The notes under the pieces were generated by a model, which had not been told where the DNA came from, did no database searches, and worked only from the letters and a program-made list of their open reading frames with translations. A DNA stretch of 64,000 nt from CAYHCE01 sp964355015 (GTDB lineage Bacteria > Cyanobacteriota > Cyanobacteriia > PCC-6307 > Cyanobiaceae): contig CAYHCE010000007.1 of NCBI GenBank assembly GCA_964355015.1, positions 1 to 64,000 of the forward strand. The letters are read 5' to 3'. A program made the translations under genes and the position numbers. Below, in pieces: positions 8,463 through 16,346 of the stretch (its first letter is position 1; every line of letters begins with the position of its first letter).

Positions 8463-8753
8463 ATGCGGACGATTTCCGTGCGCCTGGATGACGGCAGCGA
8501 GGCCAGGCTCGACAGCCTGTGCCAGACCCTCGGCCTCAGCCAGACCGAGGTGGTGAAGGCCGGCCTTGAGCTGCTGCAGCGGCAATCCGCCAGCCCCGCG
8601 GCCCTGGCGGAGCGCCTCGGGCTGATCGGCAGCTTCTCCAGTGGCGCCCCAGGCAGCGCCAGCACCAGCCGGGGACGGGACCATTCGGCCCAGCTCCGCC
8701 AGAAGCTGGGCCGGCAGCACGTGCAGCAACGGCTGAGCGAGCCGCAAGCGTGA
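8463..8753 (+). CDS. Ribbon-helix-helix antitoxin (VapB-like)
   Basis: Small protein of 96 residues. The N-terminus MRTISVRLDDGSEARLDSL, followed by LGLSQTEVVKAGLELL, fits a ribbon-helix-helix (CopG/Arc) DNA-binding fold: one beta strand, then two helices. The C-terminal half is polar and probably the toxin-binding tail. It overlaps the toxin gene by 4 bp (GTGA), so the two are translationally coupled, and a perfect palindrome precedes it. The family call rests on fold pattern, size and context. Confidence 0.75.
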   Translation: MRTISVRLDDGSEARLDSLCQTLGLSQTEVVKAGLELLQRQSASPAALAERLGLIGSFSSGAPGSASTSRGRDHSAQLRQKLGRQHVQQRLSEPQA

Positions 8754-9178
8754 GCAGTTCCAGCTTTCGCGGTGCCACCCTCGTCGATACCGGCCCCCTG
8801 GTGGCCTGGTTCGATCGCAGTGACCAGGACCATGACGCCTGTGCGTCCTTCTTTCAGGAACACACCGGGGCTTTCGTTTCCAGCTGGCCGGTTCTCACCG
8901 AGGTCTGCCATCTGATCCCAGCGGACGTGGCCCCTCGCTTTCTCGGGTGGGTCTCACTTGGTGGCCTGAGCGTTGCGGAGCTGGGTGGATCCGCCCTGGA
9001 GTTGATGGCCAGCTGGATGCGGCAGTACGGCGATCTGCCGATGGATCTCGCCGATGCCTCGCTGTTCTGGCTGGCCCATGAGCATGGGCTCCGCCGCATT
9101 GCGACGCTCGATCGACGCGATTTCGGCATTTATCGACTCCCCGGCGGGGAGGGGCTCGAAAACCTGCTGGAGACTTGA
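8750..9178 (+). CDS. PIN-domain toxin (VapC-like ribonuclease)
   Basis: 142-residue PIN-domain protein, a predicted Mg2+-dependent ribonuclease toxin. Acidic active-site residues are in the expected places: D13 (LVDTGPLVAWFD), E51 (VLTEVCHL), D99/D102 (PMDLADASL) and D121 (IATLDRRDF). All four positions are present, so it looks intact. It starts with GTG inside the antitoxin stop. The toxin's RNA target is unknown. The pair sits alone between unrelated metabolic genes, typical of a mobile stabilisation or stress module. Confidence 0.87.
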   Translation: MSSSSFRGATLVDTGPLVAWFDRSDQDHDACASFFQEHTGAFVSSWPVLTEVCHLIPADVAPRFLGWVSLGGLSVAELGGSALELMASWMRQYGDLPMDLADASLFWLAHEHGLRRIATLDRRDFGIYRLPGGEGLENLLET

Positions 9179-9211
9179 ACGTCCGACAACAAGAGGTGGG
9201 AAGGGGCAGAT

Positions 9212-10546
9212 GTGTGGAGGGGCCCATCCGGGTTGGGAGCGGCGTCCGCCTGCTCCCTCACTGGAGGCCTCTTTACGGAAGTGGGAACGGCGGGGATCAT
9301 CGGGTCAGCCGTGGGCAAGCCTTTGGGAGACGGCGCCGACATCGCCCGCAGCGGAGCCTTCGTGGCCAGCCTCGAGCTGCCGCCGACTGGTTCCGGCCCG
9401 TTGAGCGGCCTGAGCTTTGCGGTGAAGGATCTGATCGATGTGGCGGGCTGGATCACCGGCTGCGGCAACCCCAGCTGGCGGGCCTCCCATCCACCCGCCG
9501 CCGCCCATGCCGTGTGCGTCGAGCAGTTGCTGCAGCTCGGTGCCCGCTGTGTCGGCAAGACGGTGAGCGATGAGCTGGCTTTCAGCCTGCTCGGCCAGAA
9601 CCACTTCGAGGGCACGCCGCTCAATCCCCGCGCCCCCGATCGCGTGCCGGGCGGCTCCTCGAGCGGCTCGGCTTCGGCTGTGGCCTGCGGCCTGGTCGAC
9701 TTCGCGCTCGGCACCGATACGGGCGGTTCCGTGCGTGTTCCCGCCAGCAACTGCGGCATCCTCGGCCTGCGCCCGTCCCATGGGTTCATCTCGCTGGCCG
9801 GCGTCAACCCCCTGGCGCCCAGCTTCGACACGGTCGGCCTGTTCGCCGCCAGGTTCCCTGTGTTGAAGCGGGTGGCGGCTGGCCTGCTGGCCAGCGAACC
9901 GGTGACGGGGGCGGAGCCGGCCACGGTCTTCCTGCTTCAGGATGCCCTGGCCCTGGCCGATCCCGAGGTCCGACAGGCCCTGGAGGAACCGCTGCGGCGG
10001 CTGCGCCAGAGCTTCGGCCACCGCCTGCGCGAGGCGCGCCTGGGCGATCTGGATGGGGAGGCGGAGGAGGAGAGCCTCCAGAGCTGGTGCGACACCTACT
10101 GCGTGCTGCAGTGGGCGGAGATCCGCAGTTGTCTGGGCAGCTGGATCGATCACGCCAGGCCGGAGTTCGGCCCGGCCACCGCTGCAAGCTTCGCCCTCAC
10201 CAGCCAGCTCGATCGTCGGCGCATCGCCGGGGCTGTCGAGCGGCGGGAGCGCTACTGCCGGCGGATCCGCAACGTTCTCGGCCCCACCGATCTGCTCGTG
10301 ATGCCCACCACCCCGGCGCTGGCACCGCGCCTGGATGCACCCGCCCCCGACCGTTCGGCGCGGGCTGGTGGCGGCAGCAGCTACTACCCCCGCACCCTGG
10401 CGTTCACCAGCGTGGCCGGCATCGCCCGCCTGCCCCAGCTGTCGCTGCCGCTGGGCGAGGCGGACGGGGTGCCGGTGGGCCTCTCGCTGCTGGCCGCCCA
10501 CGGGCAGGATGCCTTCCTGCTCGAGGCGGCCGGGAGCCTCGTCTGA
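9212..10546 (+). CDS. Amidase (amidase signature family)
   Basis: Hydrolase of up to 444 residues with the Ser-cisSer-Lys triad of the amidase signature family: K72 (FAVKDLIDV), the serine run at 149-151 (PGGSSSGSASAV) and nucleophile S173 (GTDTGGSVRVP). It probably cleaves a C-N amide bond of a small molecule. The best resemblance by eye is to AtzF/indoleacetamide-hydrolase-like amidases rather than GatA, because it is short and lacks gat neighbours. The start is uncertain: GTG 9212 opens the frame, but the conserved part begins near residue 49 and a GTG at 9311 is also possible. Confidence 0.83.
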   Translation: MWRGPSGLGAASACSLTGGLFTEVGTAGIIGSAVGKPLGDGADIARSGAFVASLELPPTGSGPLSGLSFAVKDLIDVAGWITGCGNPSWRASHPPAAAHAVCVEQLLQLGARCVGKTVSDELAFSLLGQNHFEGTPLNPRAPDRVPGGSSSGSASAVACGLVDFALGTDTGGSVRVPASNCGILGLRPSHGFISLAGVNPLAPSFDTVGLFAARFPVLKRVAAGLLASEPVTGAEPATVFLLQDALALADPEVRQALEEPLRRLRQSFGHRLREARLGDLDGEAEEESLQSWCDTYCVLQWAEIRSCLGSWIDHARPEFGPATAASFALTSQLDRRRIAGAVERRERYCRRIRNVLGPTDLLVMPTTPALAPRLDAPAPDRSARAGGGSSYYPRTLAFTSVAGIARLPQLSLPLGEADGVPVGLSLLAAHGQDAFLLEAAGSLV

Positions 10547-10753
10547 GCCGTTCAGAGCCATGGCCACCGAAGCCGCCTCTCCGGTGAGTTCCCCTTTCCG
10601 CAAGGCCTGGGCCGTGCCCAGCCGGGCCCCGCTCCACCCGTGCGGAGTTAACGATCTCAGGGGCCCAGGCTATCCAGTGAGAGGCACCAACCTCAGCCTG
10701 CAGGGTATCGGCCGTCAGGGCCGGTAGGGTGAGCCGATCCCCTGGCCCGGTGG

Positions 10754-11419
10754 ATGTCGAGCGTCTCCGAACGACCTGAGCACCCGGCGCCCCAGCCCGC
10801 GGCAGCGTCCCTGCCGGCCCAGCTGATCCGGCGTTACCGCCGCCTGTTCGCCTTCTACGACCGCGACGGCGACGGCCGCCACACCCTGAGCGGAGACTTC
10901 GAGCCGGTGGCCGCCCGCATCGCTGCGCGCTGGCAGGGAGGCCCCACCCCCTTCCCGGATCTGCTGCGGCTGCTGCTCGACACCTACCGGCACGAGAACG
11001 AGCGCCGCGACCGCAACCATGACGGCCAGGTGGATCGGGAGGAGTTCGTGGCCTCCCACATCCGGGTGTTCGCCGCCTTCATGGCCGATCCAGAGGGCGC
11101 ACGGCGGTTCGTCGCCCGGTCCGCAGGCGGCTTCTTCGACGTACTCGACCTCGATGGCGACGGCATCCTCGGCCTCGACGACCTGGCGGCCTTCGCCGCC
11201 GCCTACGGCCATCCCACCGGAGGCATCGCCGCCAACCTCGATTCGATGCTCGCCGGCCTGGGCCTGCCGCTCGGCCGCCTGCCGCGTGACGCCTTCCTGA
11301 CGCTGGTTGAGCAGTACTGGTTCGATCCGTCCCCGGAGGCCCCCGGCCGCCACCTCTTCGATGGGGTGGGTCTGGCCGAGCCGGACCCCCAGCACCGCCG
11401 CGGCACCGATCCCGCCTAG
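10754..11419 (+). CDS. EF-hand calcium-binding protein
   Basis: Cytosolic protein of 221 residues with three recognisable EF-hand loops: DRDGDGRHTLSGDFE (36-50), DRNHDGQVDREEF (86-98) and DLDGDGILGLDDL (132-144). Each has acidic residues at the calcium-ligating positions. The spacing resembles calerythrin/sarcoplasmic calcium-binding proteins, with a degenerate fourth hand near FLTLVEQYWFD. It probably buffers or senses Ca2+. There is no signal peptide. A deleted partial copy lies at 5921. A Ca2+-type P-ATPase and a Ca2+/cation antiporter are encoded far to the right and are not evidently linked. Confidence 0.87.
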   Translation: MSSVSERPEHPAPQPAAASLPAQLIRRYRRLFAFYDRDGDGRHTLSGDFEPVAARIAARWQGGPTPFPDLLRLLLDTYRHENERRDRNHDGQVDREEFVASHIRVFAAFMADPEGARRFVARSAGGFFDVLDLDGDGILGLDDLAAFAAAYGHPTGGIAANLDSMLAGLGLPLGRLPRDAFLTLVEQYWFDPSPEAPGRHLFDGVGLAEPDPQHRRGTDPA

Positions 11420-11495
11420 ACGTTCGCGGAACACCCGTCTCAGCAGCCGCTCAGCCTGGTTCGATCAGGCCTGGGTGGACAGGGCCTTTGCCTGA

Positions 11496-11786
11496 TCAGG
11501 CCAGCGGCGGATCTTGTTTCGTCCTGTGGCGACGACGGCCCAGCAGCAGGCCGACCCCGGAGCCGGCGATGAACAGGGTCAGTACGCCGAGGATCAAGGA
11601 GTACCAAGGCTGCAGATTCACCATGCCGAAGTTGCCGGTGTGCAGCTTCATCAGCCAGAAGGCCTCGATCTGGCGGGCCGAGAGGGCGCCGTAGAGCGTT
11701 CCGGACAGCGCCGTGAGCATGATCGGCACCGCTGCCAGGGGCACGAGGCTGCGGTGCACCCGGCCCCAGAGATGGCGTCGGCTCAT
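11496..11786 (-). CDS. Small PepSY-TM-like membrane protein
   Basis: 96-residue inner-membrane protein with two hydrophobic helices (about 12-34 and 61-82). The pattern HRSLVPLAAVPIMLTALSGTLYG, then LHTGNFG and a second helix ending in a Gly-rich turn and RRRHRTK, resembles the transmembrane part of PepSY-associated proteins without the periplasmic PepSY domain. The start overlaps the stop of the upstream DUF3721 gene by 4 bp (ATGA), so it belongs to the DUF3721 operon under the MerR-type promoter. Membrane anchoring or metal reduction/transport are possible roles; none is shown. Confidence 0.7.
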   Translation of the reverse strand: MSRRHLWGRVHRSLVPLAAVPIMLTALSGTLYGALSARQIEAFWLMKLHTGNFGMVNLQPWYSLILGVLTLFIAGSGVGLLLGRRRHRTKQDPPLA

Positions 11787-12037
11787 TCGTTCTGAAGCGC
11801 CTTGTGCAGCACCTGCTCATTGGCGCAGGGCATCCACATCGTGCCCATCGCGAAGACACCTCTGCACTTGAGTTCGGCGGCGCGCTGCTGAGCCTCCTGG
11901 CGGGTCTTGAACATGCCCTGCAGGTGGGCCGCTGCGGGTGCGGCGGACAGGAGTGGGGAGAGGGCCGCCGCCGCCAGGGCGGCCAGCAGGGCCAGGCGGC
12001 TGGGCGGCTGGATGGAGCGGGTGTGGTGCTGGATCAT
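11783..12037 (-). CDS. Secreted DUF3721 protein (second of pair)
   Basis: 84-residue secreted protein: basic N-terminus, long Ala/Leu signal core, cleavage near AAPAAAH. The mature part is the cyanobacterial DUF3721 domain (MFKTRQEAQQRAAELKC, then MGTMWMPC). C58, M64, M69 and C71 form a C-x5-M-x4-M-x-C pattern that its upstream paralogue repeats exactly. Two Cys and two Met with fixed spacing suggest binding of a soft metal such as Cu(I), or a disulfide; this is inference. It is second in a three-gene operon. ATG 12037 is chosen because it begins the signal peptide. Confidence 0.8.
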   Translation of the reverse strand: MIQHHTRSIQPPSRLALLAALAAAALSPLLSAAPAAAHLQGMFKTRQEAQQRAAELKCRGVFAMGTMWMPCANEQVLHKALQNE

Positions 12038-12084
12038 CGGGCTGTGGCAGGGAACGTCGGGCGATCGGAGACAGAGATGTGGGC

Positions 12085-12300
12085 TCACTTCTGCCTGGAC
12101 ACGGCCTTCTCGTAGGCATCGAAGCTCTGGCAGGGCATCCACTCCTTGCCCATCGCGAAGGCGCCGCTGCAGCGGAGTTCCCTGGCGCGCTGCTCCGCAC
12201 CGGCCTGGGTCGGGAACATGTCGTTGTCCTGGGCGCGGACGGCGCCGGCGGCCAGGGAAACACCTGCCAGGAGGAAGACAGCCAAGGCCATACGGTTCAT
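12085..12300 (-). CDS. Secreted DUF3721 protein (first of pair)
   Basis: 71-residue secreted protein. The signal peptide is MNRMALAVFLLAG to VRAQ. The short mature part has the DUF3721 pattern MFPTQAGAEQRARELRC followed by MGKEWMPC, giving C44, M50, M55 and C57 with the same spacing as its paralogue 47 bp downstream. Its start lies about 30 bp from the -10 box of a MerR-type promoter, making it the first gene of the operon. The function of DUF3721 is not known to me; promoter and residues point to metal stress in the periplasm. Confidence 0.8.
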   Translation of the reverse strand: MNRMALAVFLLAGVSLAAGAVRAQDNDMFPTQAGAEQRARELRCSGAFAMGKEWMPCQSFDAYEKAVSRQK

Positions 12301-12328
12301 GGGAGGCCAGGAGATGGGGTTGAACGCC

Positions 12329-12360
12329 AGCTTAGAGTCTCCCTGCAGGTGGAGAGTCAA
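12329..12360 (-). promoter_or_regulatory. MerR-type promoter of the DUF3721 operon
   Basis: On the minus strand, TTGACT (12360 to 12355), a 20-bp spacer and TAAGCT (12334 to 12329). The spacer contains CTCC, a short centre and GGGAGACT, an imperfect dyad. The -35 edge lies 5 bp from the start codon of the divergent MerR-type gene, so the regulator bound here could also control itself. It shares its first ten bases (TTGACTCTCC) with the two promoters near 2.9 kb. Confidence 0.75.
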
Positions 12361-12364
12361 GCCC

Positions 12365-12769
12365 ATGGCGGCCGCTGGCATGAAGATCGGGGCGCTGGCG
12401 CTGCGCAGCGGCCTGCCGGTCAAGACCCTGCGCTACTACGAGGATCTGGGCCTGCTGCCGGCGATCGGCCGCAGCGAAGGCGGTTACCGCCTGTTTGCTG
12501 AACAGAGCCTGCAGCGCCTGGAGTTCATCCGCCGCCTCAAGACCCTGGGGCTCAGCCTGGAGGAGATCCAGGGCTGCCTGGCCGTGCACGATGCCGGTGA
12601 GCTGCCCTGCGGCGACATCCAGATCCAGCTGGGGCGCCAGATCGAGCGGATCGATCGGCAGATCAGGGAACTGCGGCAACTCAGGAAGGAACTCCAGGGC
12701 CTGCTGGCCGGCTGGCAGAGCGATCCCGCCAAGGACGGCGAACTGATCTGCCCCAATCTTCAGGTCTGA
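12365..12769 (+). CDS. MerR-family metal-responsive regulator
   Basis: 134-residue regulator with an N-terminal MerR helix-turn-helix and wing (MKIGALALRSGLPVKTLRYYEDLGLL, YRLF), then helices to about 75 and a long dimerisation helix (about 85-115). Cysteines are C71, C82 at the start of the dimer helix (ELPCGDIQ) and C129 near the C-terminus (ELICPNLQV), places where ZntR/PbrR/CueR-type sensors bind metal. Which metal is not decided by sequence. ATG 12365 has GGAGAG eight bases upstream; ATG 12380 is an alternative. It diverges from the DUF3721 operon, and the shared promoter between them carries the expected operator. Confidence 0.88.
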   Translation: MAAAGMKIGALALRSGLPVKTLRYYEDLGLLPAIGRSEGGYRLFAEQSLQRLEFIRRLKTLGLSLEEIQGCLAVHDAGELPCGDIQIQLGRQIERIDRQIRELRQLRKELQGLLAGWQSDPAKDGELICPNLQV

Positions 12770-13084
12770 GGGTTGGATAAGACCTACGGCGATCGGTTCT
12801 GACCCCAGCAGGTGAAGCCATGACACCGACCCATTCCCGGAACTTCCCAGCATCTCCAGGCTGAGGAAAGCGGAAGGAAAAGGAGAAGAACCGTTGGCCG
12901 ATCCCCGGCCCGGGCTCAGCTGGAATCGATCGGCAGCGAGCAGGCTGTCCGCATCAGGAGCGTTGGGTGCCCTCGTTATGGCGCTGGGTCTCCAGCTCTT
13001 TCTCAGCCTGCTGCGGGGGCGGCACTGCCTTGCACAGGGATGGGCGCCAGAGGCCAGGACCGGGCCGGTTCGAGATCTGCAATC
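12770..13084. other. Intergenic stretch with no supported gene
   Basis: This holds the convergent tails of the MerR-type gene and the decayed mntH. A minus-strand frame runs through it without a stop as a read-through of the mntH remnant, but the translation (Arg/Ser/Pro-rich) has no membrane character. I see no RNA gene or convincing terminator hairpin. Confidence 0.5.
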
Positions 13085-14202
13085 CACTGCAGGCCGCCGG
13101 GCAGGCCCGGCTCCGCGCAGGATCGACAGCAGAAGGGAAAGGTTGATCATCACGATCACGGCGGCGCACGACCATCCCACCCCCTGCAGCCACAGAGGTG
13201 CCTGCAGCTCTCCCATCAGGCCGCTGCTGCCGCAGAACCACACCAGCGGGATCACCGCGAACGGCAGCTGCAGACTGAGCACCACCTGGCTCAGCACCAG
13301 CAGGTTGGTGGTGGCCCGATCGCCCAGCAGGATCACGCTGGCCATGGCCGGGATCAACGCCAGACCACGCGTCAGGATCCGGCGCTGCCAGTCCGGCAGG
13401 CGGATCTGCAGAAACCCCTCCAGCACGATCTGCCCGGCCATCGTGGCCGTGAGGGTGGAACTCTGGCCGGCCGCCAGCAGGGCGACCCCGAACAGAGTGC
13501 TGGCCAGCGATGCCCCCAGGGTGGGGGCGAGCAGGCGGTAGGCGTCGCTCAGGTCGGTCACCGGCTCCGGCAGCCGACCGTGGAAACTGCCGCTGGCCAC
13601 GATCAGGATCGAGGCGTTGATCAGGAAGGCCAGGCTGAGGGCGATCACGGCATCCCAGCTGCTGTAGCCCAGCGCCCAGTGACGGGCGATCGGCAGATCC
13701 GGCCACCGCCGCGACTGCACCAGCGAGGAATGCAGATAGAGGTTGTGGGGCATCACCGTGGCACCGAGGATGCCCGCCGCCAGGTAGAGCTGCTTCCCGT
13801 CCAGCAGGCTCGACGGCTGGGGCAGGAAGCCCCTGGCCACGGCGTTCCAGTCGGGCTGGAGCAGCACCAGCTCGACGATGAAACATCCACCGACCAGGGC
13901 GATCAGGGCGATGGCGCTGCCCACGAGCTCGGCCAGATCGCAGGCGATGATCGCCACCTCCGCCAGCAGCCAGAGCGGAATGCGCCAGCGCTTCGGCAGC
14001 AGGCGAGCCGAAGCCTGGGCCAGAGCAGTCGGTAGCCGTAGGTGGATCCCGCTGCCAGGTCGGTGGCCCAGTTGCCGGGGTCCATGCAGCCCACGGCCAC
14101 CAGATAGGCAGGCCCCAGGACCCTCAGGAAGGTGCGGACCGTGCCGAGCCCCTCGGGAAGGAGCACGGTTGCTGGGCCGTTGGCGGGTTCGGAGTCGTTC
14201 AT
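13085..14202 (-). pseudogene. mntH: NRAMP-type Mn2+ transporter, decayed
   Basis: The N-terminus is clear: MNDSEPANGPATVLLP, then LRVLGPAYLVAVGCMDPGNW with the DPGN metal motif and YGYRLLW. At about 14012-14020 the frame changes and about 25-30 residues usual in the family are missing before LAQASARLLPKRWRIPLWLLAEVAIIACDLAE. A second gap of about 35 residues follows SAIAL, joining it to VELVLLQPDWNAV. The rest (ATVMPHNLYLHSS, LLGDRATTNLLVLSQVVLS) is well kept, but the frame then runs on past the expected end without a stop. With the frameshift, two internal deletions and the lost stop, I read it as a pseudogene. The gap sizes are my estimate from family memory. Confidence 0.78.
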
Positions 14203-14418
14203 CGATCGGGACAGCCGGGCGGAGAACCAGGCCATCCCGAGATCGGCCAGCATGAGCTCGGAAGGCTCTGTGGCGGTATCGACCTGCCTCTCCCACCATG
14301 GCGGGGTGTGGAGCGGCGATCAGAATCCGCTTCCAAGCAGACACCGGCGACAGGACTTTGCTGCCCGGGCTCCCGCTCGTTCCAGCCCTGCCGCTCCCCC
14401 CTCGATGCCATCCACCCG

Positions 14419-14970
14419 ATGCTCCTCGAACTGATCCTGTTCACGGTGGTGCTCAGCATCGATTCCTTCTCGGCGGCGCTGGCGCTCGGCTTCCGTCACT
14501 TCTCCCGGCGTCGGGCCCTGTTCTTCGCCCTCAGTTCCGGACTCTCGGAAGGAGTGGCGACCGCGCTGGGCTTCCTGCTGGGCCGGGTCGCGCGTGGGTT
14601 GATCATCGAGTACGACCACTGGATCGCGTTCATCCTGCTGTTCGCCGTTGGCGGACACATGCTGTTCGAGGCCTGGAAGGAGATCCGCGACGGTTCCCAC
14701 GACCCGGATCTGCCGAGGGTTCACAGCCCCATGAAGATCCTGTTCGTCTCCGCGGTGACCAGTATCGACTCCCTGGGAGTGGGTGTATCGCTGGGTCTGG
14801 TCGACAAGCCGATCGGGCTCTACTCAACGGCCATCGGTGTGGGCGCGTTCCTCTCCACCTACCTTGGCCTTTTCCTGGCGCGAAAGGTTTCGATGCGGAT
14901 GGGTGGGTTCGCCGAGATGCTCGCCGGTCTGGTGCTGGTGCTGCTCGGGGTGAGGATGCTGGCGATCTAG
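14419..14970 (+). CDS. mntP: MntP-type manganese efflux pump
   Basis: 183-residue inner-membrane protein with six hydrophobic helices in two repeats. Each repeat has the key Asp motif: D15 (LSIDSFSAALALG) and D117 (TSIDSLGVGVSLGL), as in MntP/YebN Mn2+ exporters. ATG 14419 is chosen because the family begins right at the first helix; upstream codons are polar and unlike it. I looked for a yybP-ykoY Mn2+ riboswitch in the 216 bp before it and could not recognise one. It is divergent from the decayed mntH: export is kept while import seems lost. Confidence 0.88.
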   Translation: MLLELILFTVVLSIDSFSAALALGFRHFSRRRALFFALSSGLSEGVATALGFLLGRVARGLIIEYDHWIAFILLFAVGGHMLFEAWKEIRDGSHDPDLPRVHSPMKILFVSAVTSIDSLGVGVSLGLVDKPIGLYSTAIGVGAFLSTYLGLFLARKVSMRMGGFAEMLAGLVLVLLGVRMLAI

Positions 14971-15097
14971 GTCCGGCGTCGATCCAGGGCTTAAGCGGCG
15001 GCTGGCAGGGCGGTTCTCCGCCTGCCCGCTGAACGGTTTCCACCGTCGCCCGGAGCAGCGACTCTGGCCAGATTGGCATTCGGGTCCATCACGACAG

Positions 15098-15676
15098 ATG
15101 ACACTTTCCTTGCGGGGCTTCAGGCAATGGCTCGGCACACTCCTGCTCCGCTGGGGGGAGGGGCTGCGTCCGGAGCGCACCCCGGCACCAGCGGCTGGTC
15201 GGCGGGAGACGCCGCCCCCAGTGCGGACCGCTGCCCTGCCCCAGCCCGTCTCTCCCGTCACCTCGTTCTGCCCTGCCGTGCGTGAGCCGCTGTCGGTGGA
15301 GAGCGCCGTGCTCAGCAGGGATCTGACCGTGCTCAAGCGCGAGGCCTCCGATGCACTGGCTTCCCTGGGCGCCGCCCATGCCCTGGTGACGTCGGCGCGG
15401 CTGGCCCAGGTGCAGGAGCTTCGGCCCCATGTTGCCTCCGGCGCGGTGCAGGGGGATACTCTCCTGGCTCTGGCCGCCGACTATCAGGGCTGGCAGAACG
15501 ATCAGGTGCGACTCTTCGATGCCCTGGCTCTCGTTGTGCGGATGCGGGTGCCCCAGGGCAATGTGCTCGATCAGGTGGACCCTGGCCTGCATGAGCAGGC
15601 CAGAAGTCACCTCGAGGCGCTTTCAGTGGAGTATCAGCGCGGACTGCTGATGGAGCAGTTCCGCCCTTCCCCCTGA
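15098..15676 (+). CDS. Hypothetical protein
   Basis: 192 residues, no family recognised. Residues 1-20 are moderately hydrophobic with Arg (LSLRGFRQWLGTLLLRW), 25-60 is a Pro/Arg/Ala-rich linker, and from about 65 there is a regular helical, heptad-like region (LSRDLTVLKREASDALASLG to LEALSVEYQRGLL) that may pair as a coiled coil. It sits between mntP and a convergent small heat-shock gene. The amphipathic start could be a membrane or thylakoid anchor, but this is a guess. Confidence 0.6.
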   Translation: MTLSLRGFRQWLGTLLLRWGEGLRPERTPAPAAGRRETPPPVRTAALPQPVSPVTSFCPAVREPLSVESAVLSRDLTVLKREASDALASLGAAHALVTSARLAQVQELRPHVASGAVQGDTLLALAADYQGWQNDQVRLFDALALVVRMRVPQGNVLDQVDPGLHEQARSHLEALSVEYQRGLLMEQFRPSP

Positions 15677-15712
15677 GCACATCTCCCCTGGCTTCGGCTC
15701 AGGGATCCGCGC

Positions 15713-16156
15713 TCACTCAACGGGCACCTGCACGGATTCCCTGGCGGCAGCCGAAGCCTTCTTCGGAATCGTCACGGTCAGCTGGCCATCGGCGGAGCTG
15801 GCCTTCAGGCCCGCGGTCTCCGCATCGGCCGGGAGGGTGAAGCTGCGGCTGAAGCTGCCGTAGAACCTCTCCAGCCGATGGAACCGGTCGTTGTCCTCCC
15901 GCTTCTCCTGCTTGCGCTCCCCCTGAAGGGTGAGGACCCCATCCTCCACCGTTACCTTCAGATCACCTTTCTCGACGCCGGGGACGTCGGCCCTGATCCG
16001 ATAGCAGCCTTCGCTCTCACTGATGTCCACTCGGGGATTCCACTCCCCGAGGCCGGGCCAGGCAGCTTCCTTGTGGCCGAACCAGGGCAGCGAGCGTGTG
16101 TGCCGATCGAACAGTTCTTCGATGTCCTTCATCGACTCCCACTTGATGAGAGACAT
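15713..16156 (-). CDS. hspA: Small heat-shock protein (Hsp20/alpha-crystallin)
   Basis: 147-residue ATP-independent chaperone that holds unfolding proteins. The alpha-crystallin domain runs from about residue 42 (NPRVDISESEGCYRIRADVPGV) through GVLTLQGERK to ADGQLTVTIPKKA (about 128). The C-terminal IPK resembles the I-x-I/V anchor but is shortened. The N-terminal arm is brief (MSLIKWESMKDIEELFDRH), as in cyanobacterial HspA/Hsp16.6. GGAGG lies nine bases before the ATG. I saw no CIRCE element upstream; heat or high-light induction is known for the family but not visible here. Confidence 0.92.
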   Translation of the reverse strand: MSLIKWESMKDIEELFDRHTRSLPWFGHKEAAWPGLGEWNPRVDISESEGCYRIRADVPGVEKGDLKVTVEDGVLTLQGERKQEKREDNDRFHRLERFYGSFSRSFTLPADAETAGLKASSADGQLTVTIPKKASAAARESVQVPVE

Positions 16157-16346
16157 GGTGATGGGCCTCCAGAGGCGTGCACGTTGTCAGGCCCGAAGCG
16201 GGATCGAACAGCGCTTCAGTCCCTTGCCTTGAAGGTAGACAGCAGCCCAGCAGCGTTCTCGGCGCAGCAAGAAACTTCATGCATTCCCACCCATCACCCC
16301 GCTTCATCCGACCAGCGTTATCGTCTGGGCCCTCCTAGGCGCAGCC

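Noticed and set aside
10547..10753. Short plus-strand frame from ATG 10560 after the amidase
   Set aside because: Low-complexity translation, no ribosome site and no family features; treated as intergenic.
12332..13084. Minus-strand extension of the mntH remnant through the MerR-type gene
   Set aside because: The frame is open by chance in GC-rich DNA; membrane character ends at about 13085 and the rest is antisense to a clear regulator gene.
14203..14418. Possible yybP-ykoY manganese riboswitch before mntP
   Set aside because: I looked for the conserved GGGGAGUAG-like paired elements and found no convincing match.
16157..16346. CIRCE element or heat-shock RNA thermometer upstream of the small heat-shock gene
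   Set aside because: No TTAGCACTC/GAGTGCTAA pair is present, and no strong hairpin covers the ribosome site by eye.
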